DNA of 64,000 nucleotides from SZUA-430 sp964483585. Its GTDB lineage: Bacteria; Pseudomonadota; Alphaproteobacteria; Micropepsales; Micropepsaceae. The stretch spans positions 29,983 to 93,982 of the forward strand of contig CAZABH010000006.1 in assembly GCA_964483585.1 (NCBI GenBank), read 5' to 3'. Below, one piece after another: positions 1 to 7,323 of this stretch (positions within the stretch are counted from its first letter, which is position 1; every line of letters starts with the position of its first letter). A program made the translations under genes and the position numbers. The notes below the pieces were generated by a model. The model saw only the letters and a list, made by a program, of their open reading frames with translations, was not told the DNA's origin and did no database searches.

Positions 1-1
1 G

Positions 2-1444
2 GGAGAGCAGCTGGTCAAGACCATGCCGGCCGCCAAACTCCCCAACCTCGTGATAGGCATGCGCGCCTTGCGCGACGCGGGCTATGCGCGAGCACGCGAC
101 GCCTTTGGGCGGATTACGGACAATCCACCTGCCGAGATAACGGCCCGCCTCGCGATCGCCTACGCCCACTTCGCCGAGGGAAACACCGGGTCGTCGCGCG
201 AAGCGCTTGCAAGCCTCAGCGAGATGATGGGGGCCAAGGCCTTCCTGCTCTATCATCGCGCGATTATCGAAGATCTCTCGGGCAACGCAGACGCGGCCCT
301 GAAGAATTTCGAGGAAGCCAACCGGTTGACGAATGGCGAGGCCCAGCGCCTGGTCCAGGCCCACGGTATTCATCTGGTGCGCCTTGGCAGGGCATCAGAG
401 GCAATCGCCTTGTTCAGGAATTACCTGCAGAAATTCCCCGACAATCCGGTAATGCAAAACGAGCTGCACCGCATCGAGCGCGGCCACACGCCGGACCGAC
501 TGGTCCCGAATGCCCGGTTAGGCGTCGCCGAAACACTTTACGGCGTAGCCTCAAACCTTGCGGAGGGCGACGCCGTCGAAGTCCCAGTATTCTACTTGCA
601 ACTAGGCCTCGCGCTGGCGCCACAGCACGAATTGTCGATCTCGCTTTTGGCGGATCGCCTTGAAGTGGCAGGCCTGAATCAGCAGGCCATCGCGACCTAC
701 GAGCGCATCCCCGAAGCATCGCCCGTATACGCCGCGGCGCGGCGACAGATCGCACGCAACCTCGTGACGCTCGAAAAGACCGATGATGCCATCCGTATCC
801 TGAAGGCGGCGCTCGATGGCTCAACCGAGGATGTGTCGACCTTGTCCGCGCTCGGAGATGTCTACAGGGGCAAGGAGGATCATGCCGCCGCGATCCAATC
901 TTATGACCGTGCGATAGTATTGATCGACACGCCGCAGCCACGCCACTGGATCCAGTTTTACGCACGCGGTATCGCCCATGAGCGCGCCGGCAACTGGCCT
1001 AAGGCCGAGCAGGATCTGCGGCGTTCGCTGTCCCTGCGACCCAATAACCCCGAGGTCATGAATTATCTTGCCTACTCCTGGGTCGACAGGGGCAAGAACA
1101 TCGAGGAGGCGCTCGAGATGCTGAAGCGCGCCGTGGCAGCGCGCCCTGATGATGGCTACATCGTCGATAGCCTGGGATGGGCATATTACCGGCTCGGCCG
1201 CTATGCAGAGGCGCTGACCTATCTCGAGAAGGCCGTGCATCTGGAGCCCGGCCAGGCGACCATCAATGATCACCTTGGCGATGCTTACTGGAAGATGGGG
1301 CGCAGGGATGAAGCGCGATTTCAGTGGCAACACGCGCTTGCCCTCGGTCCCGAGAAGGGTGAAGAACCAAAGATACGGCGCAAGTTGGAATATGGTCTCG
1401 TCAACGGCGACGATAGCCTGCAACCAGCTCCCCCTGCGCAGTGA
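2..1444 (+). CDS. Tetratricopeptide-repeat protein, N-terminus possibly outside window
   Basis: The frame is already open at the left edge; the first ATG inside the window is at 23 and would give 473 residues. The chain is almost wholly helical and made of degenerate tetratricopeptide repeats. The clearest are in the last 200 residues, where the G-x-x-Y/A-x-x-x-G-x-x-x-x-A pattern recurs (for example GWAYYRLGRYAEALTYLEKA and GDAYWKMGRRDEARFQWQHA). TPR proteins are protein-protein scaffolds; no enzymatic domain is visible. Its stop codon overlaps the GTG of ispE by 4 bp (GTGA), so the two are translationally coupled. A TPR protein directly before ispE is a recurring alphaproteobacterial arrangement. 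Its partner is unknown. Confidence 0.85.
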   Translation, partial: GEQLVKTMPAAKLPNLVIGMRALRDAGYARARDAFGRITDNPPAEITARLAIAYAHFAEGNTGSSREALASLSEMMGAKAFLLYHRAIIEDLSGNADAALKNFEEANRLTNGEAQRLVQAHGIHLVRLGRASEAIALFRNYLQKFPDNPVMQNELHRIERGHTPDRLVPNARLGVAETLYGVASNLAEGDAVEVPVFYLQLGLALAPQHELSISLLADRLEVAGLNQQAIATYERIPEASPVYAAARRQIARNLVTLEKTDDAIRILKAALDGSTEDVSTLSALGDVYRGKEDHAAAIQSYDRAIVLIDTPQPRHWIQFYARGIAHERAGNWPKAEQDLRRSLSLRPNNPEVMNYLAYSWVDRGKNIEEALEMLKRAVAARPDDGYIVDSLGWAYYRLGRYAEALTYLEKAVHLEPGQATINDHLGDAYWKMGRRDEARFQWQHALALGPEKGEEPKIRRKLEYGLVNGDDSLQPAPPAQ

Positions 1445-2328
1445 CCGGCCCGGTCGTGCAGGGCTTTGCGCCTGCCAAGATCAATCTTTTCCTGCATGTC
1501 GGTGATCGGCGCCCCGATGGCTACCACAACCTGCTCAGCCTGGTCGTATTCGCTGATCACGGGGACATGGTAGAGCTTTCGCCATCCGGAAATCTGCAGC
1601 TTGTTATGTCGGGCCCATACGCTGATGGACTCGATGCAGGCCCTGGCAATCTCGTCATCAGGGCAGCCGGGGCCCTGCAGCATTGGGCTTGCGAACATGG
1701 GCATCCCGCAGCGGGCGCAGCACTGCATCTCCACAAGAACCTGCCGGTCGCGTCGGGTATCGGCGGTGGATCCAGCGATGCGGCCGCGACGCTGCGGCTC
1801 CTTGCTGCCCACTGGGGCTTGTCCGTGTCCGACGGGGATCTGTTCCGGATCGCCCGTTCGTTGGGCGCAGACGTACCTGTCTGCCTTCGCGCAGCGCCCA
1901 GCATCATGTCCGGCGATGGAGATTTAATCGAACCGGCCCCCAACATGCCGGACTTTGGCCTGCTTCTGGTCAACCCGCGCGTCGAGGTTTCAACGGCAAG
2001 CGTGTTCGCTCGCCTCCAGGTGCGCTCGGGGACACGTGCCCCGGCCTTGCCAGAGCGATTCAGCTCTCCGCGCGCGCTTGCAGCATGGCTTGACCGCACG
2101 ACGAACGACCTTGCTGCGCCTGCCAGGTTGCTTGCGCCCGCCATCATGCGCGTCGAGCAGGCCCTCGTGGCAACGCACGATTGTCTCCTGGCTCGCATGT
2201 CCGGCAGTGGTGCAACATGCTTCGGAATTTATCCAACACGAGAGGCAGCGGATGCTGCCGCTTGCGAACTCCAGACGACGCACCCGGACTGGTGGCTAGC
2301 CAGTTGTCATGTGTTGGGGCGTCAGTAA
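1441..2328 (+). CDS. ispE: 4-diphosphocytidyl-2-C-methyl-D-erythritol kinase
   Basis: This is the ATP-dependent GHMP kinase of the MEP isoprenoid pathway; it phosphorylates CDP-methylerythritol at the 2-hydroxyl. The substrate-binding N-terminus PAKINLFLHV (residues 11-20) and the GHMP ATP-binding loop PVASGIGGGSSDAA (102-115) are intact, and LGADVPVCL carries the catalytic-region aspartate. The length of 295 residues is normal for IspE. The GTG start is chosen because it gives the canonical N-terminus and a 4-bp overlap with the TPR gene. The 3' end overlaps the tail of the convergent polyprenyl synthase gene by 7 bp. It belongs functionally with dxs and ispA further along the window. Confidence 0.97.
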   Translation: MTGPVVQGFAPAKINLFLHVGDRRPDGYHNLLSLVVFADHGDMVELSPSGNLQLVMSGPYADGLDAGPGNLVIRAAGALQHWACEHGHPAAGAALHLHKNLPVASGIGGGSSDAAATLRLLAAHWGLSVSDGDLFRIARSLGADVPVCLRAAPSIMSGDGDLIEPAPNMPDFGLLLVNPRVEVSTASVFARLQVRSGTRAPALPERFSSPRALAAWLDRTTNDLAAPARLLAPAIMRVEQALVATHDCLLARMSGSGATCFGIYPTREAADAAACELQTTHPDWWLASCHVLGRQ

Positions 2329-3323
2329 GCTCGGCTGACGCAGAACTCGGCCAGCTCGTGAAGCGCCCGGCGCATCGGGCTGTCCGGGAACACGTTGAGT
2401 GCCGAGCACGCCTGGTCTGCAAACTCACGCGCGCGCGCCAGGGTATCGGACAGCGCCTGATGTTTTTCGATCAGGTGGATGGCGTGCGTCAGGTCTGCGT
2501 CCGTCTGCTGGTGCTGCACCATCGTGCGGCGCCAAAACTCGGCCTCCTCGGCATTGGCCTTTGCCAGCGCAAGGATGACAGGAAGCGTCAGCTTGCCCTC
2601 ACGGAAATCATCGCCGACTGCTTTGCCCATCATGGCCTCGCGCCCGGAATAGTCGAGTGCGTCATCGACCAGCTGGAACGCAATGCCAAGATTGTTTCCA
2701 TAGGACTTCAGCGCCATCTCGCGCAGCCCGTCGGCCTGCGCGATGACGGCACCCGCCTCCGAGGCAGCCGCAAATAGCGCCGCGGTCTTGGCAGCGATGA
2801 TCTTCAGATAAGTATCTTCGGACGTGCCGATATTGCCTTTGGCGCTGAGCTGCATCACTTCGCCCTCGGCGATGACCGCAGCGGCGTTCGAAAGAATGTT
2901 CAAAACCCGCAGGCTGCCGGTTTCGACCATCAGCTGGAACGAACGCGAGAACAGGAAGTCGCCGACAAGCACGCTCGGCGAATTTCCCCAGATGACGTGC
3001 GCCGCTGCCTTCCCCCGCCGCAGGTCGCTTTCGTCGACAACATCATCGTGGAGCAGCGTGGCTGTGTGGATAAATTCCACAGCTGTCGCCAGGCGAATAT
3101 GGCCAAGCCCCTGATAACCACAGATCTGCGCAGCCGCGAGGGTCAACATGGGACGCAAGCGCTTCCCGCCGGAATTGACGATGTGTCCAGCCAGTTCCGG
3201 AATCAGAGGCACATCTGACCGCATTCGTTCAAGAATCAGGGCATTCACGTGCTGAAGATCGGCCTCTACGAGGCGAAAAAGGCGTTCGACCGCCCCCTTT
3301 GGCTCGCCGGCTCCTTTGTTCAT
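2322..3323 (-). CDS. ispB: Long-chain polyprenyl diphosphate synthase (octaprenyl type)
   Basis: This trans-prenyltransferase extends farnesyl diphosphate with isopentenyl diphosphate to make the ubiquinone side chain. The family motifs are present: GGKRLRP (52-58), the first aspartate-rich motif HDDVVDESD (D93, D94, D97) and a second one, LVDDALDY, followed by GKAVGDDFREGK. There is no bulky residue just before DDVVD that would mark a short-chain enzyme, so a long product is likely, but chain length cannot be read with certainty. I chose ATG at 3323; an upstream TTG at 3341 would add six residues. Neither has a clear Shine-Dalgarno sequence. A separate shorter-chain enzyme (ispA) lies at 13105-14016. 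Confidence 0.92.
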   Translation of the reverse strand: MNKGAGEPKGAVERLFRLVEADLQHVNALILERMRSDVPLIPELAGHIVNSGGKRLRPMLTLAAAQICGYQGLGHIRLATAVEFIHTATLLHDDVVDESDLRRGKAAAHVIWGNSPSVLVGDFLFSRSFQLMVETGSLRVLNILSNAAAVIAEGEVMQLSAKGNIGTSEDTYLKIIAAKTAALFAAASEAGAVIAQADGLREMALKSYGNNLGIAFQLVDDALDYSGREAMMGKAVGDDFREGKLTLPVILALAKANAEEAEFWRRTMVQHQQTDADLTHAIHLIEKHQALSDTLARAREFADQACSALNVFPDSPMRRALHELAEFCVSRAY

Positions 3324-3454
3324 TCGCTGAATGGCACGCAAGGTGTTTGATCCGTGGTTGCCGCGCAGTAGGATGCGCCAAGCGTCAAGATATCCGGACG
3401 GACATTATTCCCGGCGCGGTCCGGGTCAAGTGCAACCGAGGTCACGCCCGAGCC

Positions 3455-3676
3455 ATGGTCGAGCTTCTGCGCAGCAACGATCTGGTGATGTTGTCCTTTG
3501 TGCGCGCCTTGCTGCAATCAGAGCACATCCGCTACGTGGGCCTCGACGAACACATGAACACCGTGGACGGCAACATCGGGGCATTCCCGAGGCGCGTGAT
3601 GGTTGATGACTTGGATCTTGGGCGTGCGAGGCAACTGCTGCGGGACGCCGGACTGGGCCATGTCCTCGCCCCTTGA
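3455..3676 (+). CDS. DUF2007 family small protein
   Basis: A 73-residue protein, MVELLRSNDLVMLSFVRALL onward, with the typical DUF2007 layout: a helix that begins with an asparagine/aspartate step, a central hydrophobic strand (VGLDEHMNTVDGNIGAFPRRVMV) and a terminal helix (DLGRARQLLRDAG). The family is annotated as a putative signal-transducing or PII-like small domain, with no established reaction. It overlaps the next gene by 17 bp, so the two are probably cotranscribed and coupled. A much longer upstream frame exists (from 3299), but the family homology begins at this ATG. Confidence 0.85.
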   Translation: MVELLRSNDLVMLSFVRALLQSEHIRYVGLDEHMNTVDGNIGAFPRRVMVDDLDLGRARQLLRDAGLGHVLAP

Positions 3677-4430
3677 TCAGCGTCCATTGGACGCAGCCGG
3701 GCTGACCGACGATGCGTTCCTCGGTGGCAGGTTGCGCCTGCTTCAGCCTCGCAAGGGGTTCAGGGCAGGCCTCGATGCGGTGATCCTCGCAGCCGCCGTC
3801 CCCGCACGAGCTCGCCAACAAGTATGCGATCTGGGTTGCGGCGCAGGGACCGCCGGCCTGTGCTTGGGAGCTCGGGTCGCGGGGTTGGACATCACGGGTG
3901 TTGAAAACAACGCTGGAATGCGCGTCCTTGCGCTCCGCAATGCCGAGCGTAATGGTTTTGCCGACAGCTTCGAGGTTGTGGACTGCGACCTTGCTGGCCG
4001 CGCACGCAACCTGCCACGCCAGTATTTCCATCACGTGCTCACCAATCCGCCATTCCACGATGAGGCGCGCGGCACCAAGCCACCGCAGGCGTCCAAGGCC
4101 GCCGCCAAGTCGATAGGGTCTGATGCCTTGCATCACTGGCTGCGCATAGCGCGCGCCATAACGCGCCCTGGGGGAACGGTGACGGCCATCCTTCCGCCGG
4201 CACAGCTTTCCACGGCCCTTGCGGCCCTGTCCCCGCAAGGGTTCGGTGTCACCGTCACTCCGCTTTGGCCATCTGCAACCGCCAGCGCAAAGAGAATTCT
4301 GGTGCGCGTCCAGACCAATGCCGCATCCCCCCTTGTCATCGCCCGAGGACTGATCTTGCACGGCCCAGACGGAAAGCCGACGGCGCAGGCCGAAGAAATC
4401 TTGCGGCACGGCGGTACACTGTCTACATAA
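3660..4430 (+). CDS. SAM-dependent methyltransferase, TrmN6-like (tRNA1Val adenine-N6)
   Basis: A 256-residue class I methyltransferase. Motif I is VCDLGCGAGTAGLCLGAR, and the catalytic N6-adenine/glutamine-type motif NPPF sits in VLTNPPFHDEARG, which is the signature of the TrmN6/YfiC group that methylates A37 of tRNA1(Val). The N-terminal LLQPRKGFRAGLDAVILAA segment is also typical of this group. The start ATG at 3660 lies inside the end of the DUF2007 gene. The neighbourhood (DUF2007 before, S49 peptidase after) is a conserved alphaproteobacterial block. Function is inferred from motifs; RNA versus protein substrate is not proven. Confidence 0.83.
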   Translation: MSSPLDQRPLDAAGLTDDAFLGGRLRLLQPRKGFRAGLDAVILAAAVPARARQQVCDLGCGAGTAGLCLGARVAGLDITGVENNAGMRVLALRNAERNGFADSFEVVDCDLAGRARNLPRQYFHHVLTNPPFHDEARGTKPPQASKAAAKSIGSDALHHWLRIARAITRPGGTVTAILPPAQLSTALAALSPQGFGVTVTPLWPSATASAKRILVRVQTNAASPLVIARGLILHGPDGKPTAQAEEILRHGGTLST

Positions 4431-4435
4431 CGTTT

Positions 4436-5290
4436 ATGGGCAAAGGTATTGCGAGCAGGCTGTGGCGACGCGTGGCAGGTTCTTCACCTGCCACTGTATC
4501 GGTTTTGAGAATGAGCGGAGCGATCGGCATGCGAACGGGCCTCAATCGTGGGCTCAGCCTCGCATCGCTTGCCGATCAACTCGATAAGCTTTTCGCAGAT
4601 CAAAGTGCGGCCGCCGTTGCAATCATCATCAATTCGCCCGGCGGCTCGCCGGTTCAGTCCGCATTGATCCACGATCGTATCCGTAGCCTGGCGGCGGCGT
4701 CTGGCTTGCCGGTGCTGACATTCGCCGAGGACGTGGCAGCTTCCGGCGGCTATATGCTGGCGGTGGCCGGCGACGAAGTCTACGCACACGAGAATGCGAT
4801 TGTCGGATCGATCGGCGTTGTTTCTTCGGGATTTGGCCTGCAAGACCTTATCGCAAAATTGGGCATCGAGCGGCGTATCCACACCTCAGGTGACCGAAAG
4901 GCGATGCTGGATCCCTTCCTTCCCGAGGATCCCCGCGACGCGGCACATCTCGAGACACTACAGCGCGAGGTACACGAAAGCTTCAAGGCCCTCGTGCGCA
5001 GACGCCGTGAGGGGCGCTTGAAGGGCGATGAAGACGAGATGTTCTCGGGCATGTTTTGGACCGGCGCAACAGCCGCGCGTTTGGGCCTCGTCGATGGTGT
5101 CGGAGATGTGCGTAGCGTGTGCGAACGAAAGTTTGGGGAAGACGTTGAGTTCCGCGTCATACAACCCCGCCGGGCGTGGCTGGGGACCGAACGCAGCGGC
5201 GTATCACTGTCAGCTCAACCGCAGGATTGGGCCGATGGATTGATTACCACGCTCGAAGAGCGTGCGCTCTGGGCCCGCTTTGGGCTATAA
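4436..5290 (+). CDS. S49 family serine peptidase (SppA/SohB-like)
   Basis: A 284-residue single-domain member of the SppA family, which cleaves leftover signal peptides or other membrane-embedded fragments. The catalytic serine is S103 in AASGGYMLAVAGD, and the probable general base is K155 in HTSGDRKAMLDPF, so the Ser/Lys dyad is complete. INSPGGSP (about 66-73) is the other conserved turn. No obvious N-terminal membrane helix is present, so it is probably cytoplasmic or peripheral to the membrane. The start ATG at 4436 is six bases after the stop of the methyltransferase gene, supporting an operon. A longer frame upstream overlaps that gene and is not used. Confidence 0.9.
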   Translation: MGKGIASRLWRRVAGSSPATVSVLRMSGAIGMRTGLNRGLSLASLADQLDKLFADQSAAAVAIIINSPGGSPVQSALIHDRIRSLAAASGLPVLTFAEDVAASGGYMLAVAGDEVYAHENAIVGSIGVVSSGFGLQDLIAKLGIERRIHTSGDRKAMLDPFLPEDPRDAAHLETLQREVHESFKALVRRRREGRLKGDEDEMFSGMFWTGATAARLGLVDGVGDVRSVCERKFGEDVEFRVIQPRRAWLGTERSGVSLSAQPQDWADGLITTLEERALWARFGL

Positions 5291-5296
5291 GGCTGC

Positions 5297-5539
5297 ATGG
5301 TTTGGATTCTGGTTCTGCTGGCCATAGGAACGCTGGCCTATCTCGCGATCAGGGGTCGCATCATTCGCCTGAGGGAAGAATTTCAGGAGGCGTTGCGTCG
5401 TGCCCAGAAGCGCCCCCAATCAAGCCTCCCGTCCGAGGACATGACAAAGTGCGAGACATGCGGCACCTATCTCGCGCCATCTCAGAAGCGTGACTGCGGC
5501 AAGCCGCACTGCCCGTACGCGCGAACTGGAATCGAATGA
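5297..5539 (+). CDS. Small membrane-anchored zinc-ribbon protein
   Basis: An 80-residue protein with an N-terminal membrane helix (about residues 2-18), a short charged linker (residues 21-39), and a C-terminal four-cysteine knuckle: C52, C55, C67 and C72 in KCETCGTYLA and RDCGKPHCPY. This looks like a zinc ribbon facing the cytoplasm, resembling the PP0621-type small proteins, though the match is by layout only. It starts six bases after the S49 peptidase stop, and its own stop overlaps the next start by 4 bp (ATGA), so it is part of the same operon. Role unknown. Confidence 0.75.
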   Translation: MVWILVLLAIGTLAYLAIRGRIIRLREEFQEALRRAQKRPQSSLPSEDMTKCETCGTYLAPSQKRDCGKPHCPYARTGIE

Positions 5540-6180
5540 CCCGGATCGACCGGACCTACAATCTGAACGGCGCCTTCAAGCCACTGGCCCGCCGCAAGGC
5601 GGATCTGGACGGCCCTGACTTCTTTCCGACGCCGGCTTGGGCAACACATGCCCTCGTGGATAATGAACGCTTCGAGGGGCGCATCTGGGAGTGCGCTTGC
5701 GGTGATGGCGAGATGGCTCGCGTCCTCGCGGAGGTCGGCTACAGCGTGCGAGCCAGCGACCTTCATGCGCGAGGTTTCGGAACACCCGGCGTGGACTTCC
5801 TGAAGGCGACAAGGCCGGTTGACAACATCGTGACCAATCCACCCTACAATGCGGCCGAAGCCTTTGTTGCGCACGGTCTCAAGCTTGTGCGGCGAAAACT
5901 GGCGCTTCTGCTCAGGCTTGCCTTTCTCGAGGGCGCAAACCGCGCCAACACACTGTTTCTCACGACGCCGCCCTCACGTGTCTGGGTATTCAGTGAACGG
6001 ATCACGTTCTACATGAAAGATGCCGCCCGCGCGGGCAGCGGCACCACGGCCTATGCCTGGTTCGTCTGGGACAAGGCTTCGGAAAGCCCACCGGAGCTGC
6101 ACTGGTTGAAGCCGGGTTACAAGGCGCGCCATGGCAAGGTCCTCGACGCAGGAAGACGCAGGGGAAACAAGGCCGTTTAG
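5536..6180 (+). CDS. Orphan NPPY-type DNA adenine methyltransferase-like protein
   Basis: A 214-residue methyltransferase. It has an unusual motif I, ECACGDGEMA (52-61), an acidic loop at D75 and a catalytic NPPY (101-104) in IVTNPPYNAAEAF. This is the layout of phage-type N6-adenine DNA methyltransferases. PTPAWATHALVD near residue 31 resembles the N-terminal segment of the same group. There is no restriction endonuclease or specificity subunit nearby, so it would be an orphan. It is coupled to the zinc-ribbon gene by an ATGA overlap. A protein or RNA substrate cannot be excluded. Confidence 0.7.
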   Translation: MTRIDRTYNLNGAFKPLARRKADLDGPDFFPTPAWATHALVDNERFEGRIWECACGDGEMARVLAEVGYSVRASDLHARGFGTPGVDFLKATRPVDNIVTNPPYNAAEAFVAHGLKLVRRKLALLLRLAFLEGANRANTLFLTTPPSRVWVFSERITFYMKDAARAGSGTTAYAWFVWDKASESPPELHWLKPGYKARHGKVLDAGRRRGNKAV

Positions 6181-6249
6181 CATCCTGTTTGCGCGTGCAA
6201 TGCGCGACGCCTAACGTGAAACGACATTGTCACTGGAATCAGGCTGCAA

Positions 6250-7317
6250 ATGACGACGACACTCGACGGCGCAGAAGCCTTGACGCCGCGCGAACGCGAA
6301 GGATTGCGTTATCCTTTCCCGACCAAACCGGAACCTGGCCGCACGATCGAAGTGGCACCGGGCGTTCACTGGATTCGCCTGCCGTTGCCTTTCCAGCTCA
6401 ATCACATCAACGTCTGGGCAATCGAGGATGGCGGCGGCCTTGCAATCGTCGACACCGGCATTAACGCACCGGCAGTTCAGGATCTCTGGGAGCAGGTCTG
6501 GCAAGCTCTGGGCGCAAAGCGTGTCACGCGAATTTTTGTAACCCATCTTCATCCCGACCATGTGGGACTTGCAGGCTGGATCGCAGAGAAATTCGACGCG
6601 CCACTGCTGATGTCGCGAACCGACTATCTGCTCTGCCGCACGCTGGTGATGGACACGGGTCAGCCCGCGCCAGACGAGGGCGTCGCGTTCTACCGTGCCG
6701 CCGGATGGTCCGAGGCATCGCTCGATGTTTATCGAAAGCGGTTCGGTGGCTTCGGCTCGGGCGTGTACAAGCTGCCACAATCCTATATCCGCTTGATCGA
6801 GGGACAGGACCACCTCATCGGCAACAGTCGCTGGCGCGTTGTCGTGGGACGGGGCCACGCGCCCGAGCACGCCTGCCTGTGGAGCCCGGAGCGCAAATTG
6901 ATGATCTCGGGCGACCAGATCCTGCCGCGCATCTCGTCGAATGTCAGCGTCTTTCCAACCGAGCCTGAAGCCAACCCGTTACAGGAATGGCTGGATTCAT
7001 GTCGGCATCTTCGCCAGACAATCCCGGACGACACGCTCATCCTGCCCGCGCACAACGAGCCGTTCTTCGGTGTGGAAGCCCGCATGACACGGCTGATCGA
7101 GGATCACGAGGATGGGATGCGCAAGATCCTCGACCTGTGCGCAGAGCCGAAGAGGGCGGTTCAGGTGTTCCCGGCACTCTTCAGGGCAAAGATTACTGCG
7201 GGCAATTACGGGATGGCAACGGGTGAAAGCCTCGCACACCTGAACTGTCTGCTGGCGCGTGGAAAAATCACGCGCAAGCGCGACAGCTCGGGAGTTGACT
7301 GGTACGAGTCAGCCTGA
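6250..7317 (+). CDS. MBL-fold metallo-hydrolase
   Basis: A 355-residue metallo-beta-lactamase-fold hydrolase. The first metal motif HLHPDHVG gives H99, H101, D103 and H104. GRGHAPEHACLW supplies the next histidine, GDQILP the bridging aspartate, and LPAHNEPF a late histidine. The C-terminal 60 residues resemble the winged-helix extension found in LACTB2-like and related thioester or nucleic-acid hydrolases. The substrate cannot be told from sequence. It starts 69 bp after the methyltransferase gene and ends 6 bp from the convergent autotransporter gene, so nothing but the two stops separates them. Confidence 0.85.
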   Translation: MTTTLDGAEALTPREREGLRYPFPTKPEPGRTIEVAPGVHWIRLPLPFQLNHINVWAIEDGGGLAIVDTGINAPAVQDLWEQVWQALGAKRVTRIFVTHLHPDHVGLAGWIAEKFDAPLLMSRTDYLLCRTLVMDTGQPAPDEGVAFYRAAGWSEASLDVYRKRFGGFGSGVYKLPQSYIRLIEGQDHLIGNSRWRVVVGRGHAPEHACLWSPERKLMISGDQILPRISSNVSVFPTEPEANPLQEWLDSCRHLRQTIPDDTLILPAHNEPFFGVEARMTRLIEDHEDGMRKILDLCAEPKRAVQVFPALFRAKITAGNYGMATGESLAHLNCLLARGKITRKRDSSGVDWYESA

Positions 7318-7323
7318 CCGCGT

